NCBI GenBank assembly: GCA_031267345.1 | Contig: JAIRZG010000131.1 | Span: 1 to 10,669 of the forward strand | Length of the DNA stretch: 10,669 nt | Source of the DNA: Zoogloeaceae bacterium | GTDB taxonomy: Bacteria > Pseudomonadota > Gammaproteobacteria > Burkholderiales > Rhodocyclaceae | Reading direction: 5' to 3' | Shown here: piece after piece, positions 6,945-10,669 of the stretch | Layout of the letters: each line of letters begins with the position of its first letter | Position numbering within the stretch: position 1 is the stretch's first letter | Translations under genes and position numbers: made by a program | The notes under the pieces: generated by a model | What the model was told of the DNA's origin: nothing | What the model saw: the letters and a program-made list of their open reading frames with translations, nothing else | Database searches by the model: none

Positions 6945-6945
6945 A

Positions 6946-7359
6946 ATGCTGCAACCCAATCGTCGTAAATATCGCAAGGAACAAAAGGGCCGCAACGTGG
7001 GACTTGCCACGCGCGGCGCAAAAGTTTCCTTCGGAGAATGGGGTTTGAAGGCCACGGAGCGTGGCCGTTTGACAGCGCGTCAGATTGAGGCCGCGCGTCG
7101 CGCCATGACGCGGCATATCAAGCGCGGTGGCCGCATCTGGATTCGCATTTTTCCGGACAAACCCGTTTCCAAAAAACCCCCCGAAGTCCGCATGGGCAAC
7201 GGCAAGGGGAATCCTGAATATTGGGTGGCGGAAATCCAGCCCGGCAAGGTGCTCTATGAAATGGATGGCGTGAGCGAGGCGCTGGCGCGTGAGGCGTTCA
7301 CTCTGGCGGCCGCCAAGTTGCCGCTGGCGACCACGTTTGTGACACGGCATGTGGTGTAA
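6946..7359 (+). CDS. rplP: 50S ribosomal protein L16
   Basis: L16 helps position A-site tRNA and is needed for peptidyl transferase activity. The 137-residue product starts MLQPNRRKYRKEQKGRN and carries RMGNGKGNPEYWVAEIQPGKVLYEMDGV; the arginine of RMG corresponds to Arg81, hydroxylated in E. coli L16 by YcfD (RoxA). The start is taken as the ATG at 6946, one base after the rpsC stop and eight bases after AGGCAGG; the in-frame GTG at 6937 lies inside rpsC and would add three residues not found in the family. Length matches E. coli (136). Confidence 0.96.
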   Translation: MLQPNRRKYRKEQKGRNVGLATRGAKVSFGEWGLKATERGRLTARQIEAARRAMTRHIKRGGRIWIRIFPDKPVSKKPPEVRMGNGKGNPEYWVAEIQPGKVLYEMDGVSEALAREAFTLAAAKLPLATTFVTRHVV

Positions 7360-7362
7360 AAC

Positions 7363-7557
7363 ATGAAAACAGTTGAATTGAGAAACAAGAGCAAGGATGA
7401 ATTGCAGGGCGAGCTTCTGGAACTCCTGAAGGCGCAGTTTGGCCTGCGGATGCAACACGCCACGCAGCAACTTTCCAATACCAGCCAGATTGGCAAGGTG
7501 CGCCGCGACATCGCGCGGGTGCGTACCCTCATTCGTGAAAAGGCGGCGCAACAATGA
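7363..7557 (+). CDS. rpmC: 50S ribosomal protein L29
   Basis: L29 is a small helical protein beside L23 at the tunnel exit. The 64-residue product shows the family pattern MKTVELRNKSKDELQGELLELLKAQFGLRMQ and a C-terminal IGKVRRDIARVRTLIREK helix. Almost no Shine-Dalgarno is present before the ATG (GGTGTAAAAC), so translation probably relies on coupling to rplP, whose stop is three bases upstream. The gene ends in an ATGA overlap with rpsQ. Confidence 0.95.
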   Translation: MKTVELRNKSKDELQGELLELLKAQFGLRMQHATQQLSNTSQIGKVRRDIARVRTLIREKAAQQ

Positions 7558-7829
7558 ATGAAAACACAGAAACCACAAGCAGCAAGCGCACCCTGATCGG
7601 TCGCGTGGTCAGCGACAAGATGGACAAGACCGTGACCGTGCTGGTTGAGCGTCGGGTCAAGCACCCGATTTACGGCAAGATCATCACCAAGTCCAAAAAA
7701 TACCACGCCCACGACGAAAACAACGAAATGGGCGAAGGCGACAAGGTGGAAATCGAAGAAACCCGTCCGCTCTCGCGCAGCAAAACCTGGCGCATCACCC
7801 GCCTGCTGGAAAAAGCCGTCAAAGTCTAA
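7554..7829 (+). CDS. rpsQ: 30S ribosomal protein S17
   Basis: S17 is a primary 16S rRNA-binding protein of the small-subunit body with an OB fold. The 91-residue product has the conserved RTLIGRVVSDKMDKTVTVLVERRVKHPIYGKI block, KKYHAHDE, the GDKVEIEETRPLSRSKTWRI motif and a short basic end. The ATG overlaps the rpmC stop, with AAGGCGG upstream. The stop TAA at 7827-7829 straddles the boundary of an IS: TA is the apparent target site and the final A is the first base of the element. Joining the two flanks without the IS gives GTC TAA GCAAG, so the original gene most likely ended at the same codon. The usual next gene, rplN, is not present downstream. Confidence 0.96.
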   Translation: MNENTETTSSKRTLIGRVVSDKMDKTVTVLVERRVKHPIYGKIITKSKKYHAHDENNEMGEGDKVEIEETRPLSRSKTWRITRLLEKAVKV

Positions 7830-7847
7830 GCGCCTGTTTTAAAAATT
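7829..7847 (+). repeat. Left terminal inverted repeat of the IS
   Basis: AGCGCCTGTTTTAAAAATT matches the reverse complement of the right end (8674-8692) at 17 of 19 positions; the two mismatches are the third and fourth bases. Its first base completes the rpsQ stop codon. Confidence 0.85.
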
Positions 7848-7896
7848 GGCACGAGAAATGCTGTAGCAGGTCATTACAGATGCTCTGGAGAAGAGG

Positions 7897-8682
7897 GTGT
7901 ACCCAAGTGATCTGACGGAAGCAGAGTGGGAGCTTTTAGCTCCGCATCTGGTCAAGCCCTTGCCGACGGTACGTCGGCGAGGGCGTCCGCCGAAGCAGGA
8001 CTTTCATGCGGTCGTTTTAATGGCATGTTGTACGTGGTGAGGACAGGGCGCCAGTGGCGCATGTTGCCCGAAGGATTTTCCCCCTTGGCAAACCGTCTAT
8101 GGATGCTTCCGACGTTGGCGACGGGATGGACGTTGGATCAATGCCATGAAAGCCTTGCGCGAAGCGGCTCGGCAGAAGGTGGGAAAGAACCGGGAACCCG
8201 CGGTAGCCATTATTGACTCACGTTCCATCAAGAGTGCCGGAAAAGGGGGCAGCGCGGTTACGATGCGGGCAAGAAAACCAAAGGACGCAAGCAGCGCATC
8301 GCAGTAGATGCGATAGGCTTCATCCTCACTGTAGTCGTTCATTCAGCCGGTATTCAGGATCGTATTGGCGCTCGCGCTGTACTGATCCGGTTGTTTCGTT
8401 GGATGCCAAACCTTCAGAAAGTCTTTGCCGATGGCGGCTATACCGGCAAATTGATCGACTGGACCAGCGGACATGTTTGCCGCAACGATGGAGATCGTCA
8501 AACGAAGTGATGTGGGAAAGTTCGTCGTCTTGCCAAAACGATGGATCGTTGAAAGAACCTTCGCGTGGTTAGCTCTTTCCCGTCGCCTCAATCGCGACTA
8601 TGAGAGCATCCCTCAGCACTCCGAGACCATGATCCAACTCGCCATGATCCGCCTGCTCCTCAAATGCCTTTCTAATTTTTAA
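7897..8682 (+). pseudogene. IS5-family DDE transposase, frameshifted remnant
   Basis: The product can be followed through five segments in alternating frames. From GTG 7897 (GGAG six bases upstream), VYPSDLTEAEWELLAPHL reads to about 8016. NGMLYVVRTGRQWRMLPEGF follows in a second frame to about 8082. PPWQTVYGCFRRWRRDGRW through IIDSRSIKSAGKGGSA returns to the first frame to about 8256. GYDAGKKTKGRKQRIAVDA through VFADGGYTGKLIDW uses the second frame to about 8470. MFAATMEIVKRSD through WIVERTFAWLALSRRLNRDYE to TAA 8682 is back in the first. The DDE triad is recognisable: Asp at 8215-8217, Asp at 8430-8432, Glu at 8551-8553. Some IS5-family elements use one programmed frame shift, but four cannot be explained that way, so the gene is called a pseudogene. 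Some shifts lie at base runs (TTTT, TTTTCCCCC), so sequencing error is possible. The stop lies in the right terminal repeat. Confidence 0.88.
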
Positions 8683-8692
8683 AACAGGTTCT
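8674..8692 (-). repeat. Right terminal inverted repeat of the IS
   Basis: Read on the reverse strand it is AGAACCTGTTTTAAAAATT, the partner of the left repeat at 7829-7847. It contains the transposase stop codon (8680-8682) and is followed by TA (8693-8694), the presumed second copy of the duplicated target. Confidence 0.85.
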
Positions 8693-8702
8693 TAAGCAAG
8701 TC

Positions 8703-8740
8703 GAGGGATTGTGTTATATTTTATTTACAAATTATCCCTC
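8703..8740 (+). other. Inverted repeat GAGGGAT / ATCCCTC with AT-rich centre
   Basis: GAGGGAT (8703-8709) and ATCCCTC (8734-8740) are perfect complements around an AT-rich centre in which TTGT (8709-8712) and ACAA (8727-8730) can also pair. No T-run follows, so it is not a classical terminator. It lies just after the IS and would have followed the rpsQ stop closely before insertion. It could be an RNA 3' end structure or an operator; a TATATT at 8715-8720 within it is a possible weak -10 box. Confidence 0.35.
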
Positions 8741-8801
8741 ACACGCGGACAGCGATAGTCATCAATGCCATTGGCAACGCAACGGTCATTCCTGTAATTA
8801 A

Positions 8802-8818
8802 ATTGCGTATAACGCAAT
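8802..8818. promoter_or_regulatory. 17-bp palindrome upstream of aroA, possible operator/promoter
   Basis: ATTGCGT (8802-8808) and ACGCAAT (8812-8818) are perfect complements separated by ATA. The centre contains TATAAC (8808-8813), one mismatch from the -10 consensus, but no good -35 is found at normal spacing; TAAAAT at 8818-8823 is a further -10 candidate. The shape fits a homodimeric repressor site overlapping a promoter. It is 52 bases before the aroA start. A smaller palindrome, TGCCATTGGCA, lies at 8766-8776. Confidence 0.4.
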
Positions 8819-8870
8819 AAAATCCAAAAAGAAATATCGCGCCGCGCTACACCCTGAAAACCGGAACGCC

Positions 8871-10669
8871 ATGACCTTTCTCGATCTCCCGCAAATGATT
8901 TCCGCCAGCGGCAGCATTTGTCTGCCGGGTTCCAAGAGTATTTCCAATCGGGCGCTGTTGCTGGCGGCGCTCGCCGATGGCGTGACCGAAATAGAAAATC
9001 TGCTGGTCTCTGATGACACGGCGCGGATGCTGGAAGCCTTGCGAACCCTGGGTGTGGCGATTGACGACCTGGGCGCGGGCAAGTGGCGCGTCCACGGCTG
9101 CGCGGGGCATTTTCCCGTGCGGCGGGCGGAATTGTTTCTGGGTAATGCCGGAACGGCTTTTCGTTCGTTGACAGCGGTTCTGGCGCTGGCGGGCGGCGAC
9201 TACGCGCTTGCGGGCGTACCGCGTATGCACGAGCGTCCCATTGGCGATCTGGTGGATGCGCTGCGGCAGTTGGGCGCGGAAATCGGGTATTCGGGGAAGG
9301 CGGGTTATCCGCCGCTCTCGATCCGGGGGCAGCGGGCAGAGGACAGAAGACCGGGCGGCAAGGTGGTAAAGGTGCGCGGTGATGTTTCCAGCCAGTTCCT
9401 GACCGGCCTGTTGCTGGCTTTGCCGCTTACCGGCGTGGAAACGACGGTGGAAGTGACAGGCGCGTTGATTTCCAGGCCTTACGTTGAAATCACCCTGGCG
9501 CTCATGGCGCGTTTCGGCGTACAGGTTGAGCGTCAGGGTTGGCGGTCTTTTACCCTGCCGACGGCGGCGCGCTACGTTTCGCCTGGCGCGTTTCATGTGG
9601 AAGGCGACGCCTCTTCCGCCTCCTATTTTCTCGCGCTGGGCGCAATCGGCGCGACAGGCAATGATGTCGTGCGCGTGGAAGGCGTCGGGCGAAATTCCAT
9701 TCAGGGCGACGTGCGTTTTGCCGAGGCGCTGGCGGAAATGGGCGCGGTGATCGAAACGGGCGAGCGCTGGATCAGCGCGCGCGCGCCATCTGACGGACTG
9801 CGCGGCATTACGCTGGATTGTAACCACATTCCTGACGCCGCCATGACGCTGGCGGCGCTCGCCCTGTTCGCCAGCGGTCGGACGCGGCTTACGAACATCG
9901 CCAGTTGGCGGGTCAAGGAGACCGACCGCATCGCCGCCATGACGAAAGAACTCAGCAAACTGGGCGCGCGGGTGGAAGCGGGCGTGGATTACCTCTGCGT
10001 TACGCCGCCCGACGCGGAACATCCCCTGCACGCGGCGATGATCGACACCTACGACGATCACCGCATGGCGATGTGCCTGGCGCTGGCGTCGTTTGCCGCG
10101 CCGCTTCGCATCCACAATCCGGAATGCGTCGCCAAGACTTTTCCTGATTATTTTGCGAACTTTCAAAAAATTGTCCGTCCCGCGCCGGTGATCGCCATCG
10201 ACGGCCCCACGGCTTCCGGCAAGGGCACGGTATCCGTCCGTGTCGCGGCGGCGCTGGGCTTTCATTATCTGGATTCCGGCGCGCTCTACCGCCTCACCGC
10301 GCTGGCGGCGCAGGAGGCGGGCGTGGATTGGGTGGATGAGGCGGGCGTCGCCGCGCTGGCCGCCGCGCTGGATGTCGTCTTTCAGGTCGGGCGCGTATTG
10401 CTGAACGGCAGGGAAGTTAGCGACGCCCTGCGCAGCGAGGCCATTTCCGTCGCCGCCTCCCGGGTCGCCGCGCTTCCCGCCGTGCGCGCCGCGCTGTTGT
10501 TCCGCCAACGCGCCTTTCACCGCGCCCCCGGCCTGGTCGGCGATGGGCGCGACATGGCCTCCGTGGTGTTCCCCGCCGCGCCCCTGAAAATTTTTCTTAC
10601 CGCCAGCGCCCCGATACGCGCCGAACGCCGCTATCAACAACTGCAGGAAAAGGGCCAGGACGCCGACCG
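8871..10669 (+). CDS. aroA-cmk: Bifunctional EPSP synthase / cytidylate kinase (AroA-Cmk fusion), C-terminus cut by window end
   Basis: Residues 1 to about 433 are EPSP synthase, the shikimate-pathway step joining PEP to shikimate 3-phosphate. Seen are PGSKSISNR (Lys22 and Arg27 numbered as in E. coli), LGNAGTAFRSL (90-100), ERPIGDLVDALR, SSQFLTGLLLALPL, EGDASSASYFLALGA, NHIPDAAMT with the catalytic Asp, RVKETDR, DDHRMAMC and AKTFPDYF. The frame continues without a stop or new start into cytidylate kinase, which phosphorylates CMP and dCMP: Walker A GPTASGKGT (445-453), YLDSGALYR, and GDGRDMASVVFP. About 600 codons are visible; the last few dozen residues of Cmk are missing. Such fusions are known in Betaproteobacteria. 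Ser99 replaces the proline equivalent to E. coli Pro101, while Gly94 (E. coli Gly96) is kept. The ATG at 8871 has only a weak GGAA before it but gives exact family alignment. The usual neighbour tyrA is absent upstream. Confidence 0.95.
   Translation, partial: MTFLDLPQMISASGSICLPGSKSISNRALLLAALADGVTEIENLLVSDDTARMLEALRTLGVAIDDLGAGKWRVHGCAGHFPVRRAELFLGNAGTAFRSLTAVLALAGGDYALAGVPRMHERPIGDLVDALRQLGAEIGYSGKAGYPPLSIRGQRAEDRRPGGKVVKVRGDVSSQFLTGLLLALPLTGVETTVEVTGALISRPYVEITLALMARFGVQVERQGWRSFTLPTAARYVSPGAFHVEGDASSASYFLALGAIGATGNDVVRVEGVGRNSIQGDVRFAEALAEMGAVIETGERWISARAPSDGLRGITLDCNHIPDAAMTLAALALFASGRTRLTNIASWRVKETDRIAAMTKELSKLGARVEAGVDYLCVTPPDAEHPLHAAMIDTYDDHRMAMCLALASFAAPLRIHNPECVAKTFPDYFANFQKIVRPAPVIAIDGPTASGKGTVSVRVAAALGFHYLDSGALYRLTALAAQEAGVDWVDEAGVAALAAALDVVFQVGRVLLNGREVSDALRSEAISVAASRVAALPAVRAALLFRQRAFHRAPGLVGDGRDMASVVFPAAPLKIFLTASAPIRAERRYQQLQEKGQDAD

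Larger units (their letters stand above)
7829..8692 (+). mobile_element. Complete but decayed IS5-family element (IS427-like), 864 bp
   Basis: The element runs from AGCGCCTGTTTTAAAAATT at the left to the inverse of AGAACCTGTTTTAAAAATT at the right: 19-base terminal inverted repeats with 17 matches. A TA dinucleotide flanks both ends (7827-7828 and 8693-8694). The length of about 860 bp, the TA target and the transposase type fit the IS427 group of the IS5 family; the group name is inferred and was not checked in a database. The transposase gene is broken by four frame shifts, so the copy is probably not autonomous. It sits between rpsQ and the aroA upstream region, in the same orientation as the genes around it. 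Confidence 0.88.
8693..8870. other. AT-rich intergenic region between the IS and aroA
   Basis: These 178 bases are clearly more AT-rich than the coding sequence around them and hold no convincing gene; the longest frame noticed is an 11-residue ORF from 8765. The region contains three perfect inverted repeats (8703-8740, 8766-8776, 8802-8818) and must carry the aroA promoter unless transcription reads through from rpsQ or the IS. No remnant of rplN, tyrA or another known neighbour was recognised by eye. Confidence 0.5.

Noticed and set aside
4220..7055. Long minus-strand open frames opposite rplD to rplP (for example 4220-5692 and 5415-7055).
   Set aside because: They are antisense to ribosomal protein genes, run across gene boundaries, and have no recognisable motif or ribosome site.
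7926..8216. A 96-codon ORF that could be read as a separate hypothetical gene.
   Set aside because: Its middle part is one frame-shifted segment of the transposase (NGMLYVVRTGRQWRML); the rest is out-of-frame reading of the same gene.
8771..8800. TTGGCA with TAATTA as the aroA promoter.
   Set aside because: Spacing is 18 but the proposed -10 box matches the consensus at only two of six positions.
10188..10205. A separate cmk start (GTG at 10188) instead of a fusion.
   Set aside because: There is no stop codon between the AroA and Cmk parts and no ribosome site before the GTG; the fused form is known in Betaproteobacteria.
8847..10640. A 597-codon open frame on the minus strand opposite aroA-cmk.
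   Set aside because: It lies wholly antisense to a gene with clear family motifs; GC-rich codon use leaves few stops in this antisense frame. The translation is low-complexity Arg/Gly/Ala and shows no recognisable domain.

Overview
This window looks like part of a GC-rich proteobacterial chromosome, most likely a betaproteobacterium. The main clues are an in-frame AroA-Cmk fusion, an arrangement known from Burkholderiales and relatives; an L3 with a GSIGMAQDPGRVFPGKR core; and an S3 with a long basic Pro/Arg tail. Every gene lies on the + strand. No rRNA, tRNA or CRISPR array was found.

Layout. (1) Positions 1-127 hold the 3' end of an IS5-family insertion sequence, cut by the window edge. 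(2) Positions 220-2938 hold a compact trio: hisC (histidine biosynthesis), a nitroreductase coupled to it by an ATGA overlap, and a secreted S1/P1-type zinc nuclease. (3) Positions 2939-3095 form a promoter and leader with a perfect TATAAT inside a 10-bp inverted repeat, followed by a terminator-like hairpin. (4) Positions 3096-7829 hold ten tightly packed ribosomal protein genes in canonical S10-operon order: rplC, rplD, rplW, rplB, rpsS, rplV, rpsC, rplP, rpmC, rpsQ. The usual first gene (rpsJ) and the usual continuation (rplN and the spc operon) are absent from both flanks. (5) Positions 7829-8692 hold a complete but decayed 864-bp IS5-family element whose terminal base completes the rpsQ stop codon. 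Its transposase carries four single-base frame shifts. (6) Positions 8693-8870 are an AT-rich intergenic region with several perfect inverted repeats. (7) From 8871 to the window end runs the aroA-cmk fusion, cut off within the Cmk part.

How the parts relate. The ribosomal genes encode proteins of both subunits (L3, L4, L23, L2, L22, L16, L29; S19, S3, S17) and must be co-transcribed from the promoter at about 2977-3006, because no other promoter is evident inside the block. HisC, AroA and Cmk are housekeeping enzymes of histidine, aromatic amino acid and nucleotide metabolism, unrelated in function to the ribosome. No new multi-gene system is evident. The unusual content is the broken S10/spc linkage, the two related IS elements bracketing 128-7828, the palindromic promoter architecture, and a serine at the EPSP synthase position where a Pro-to-Ser change is known to reduce glyphosate sensitivity.
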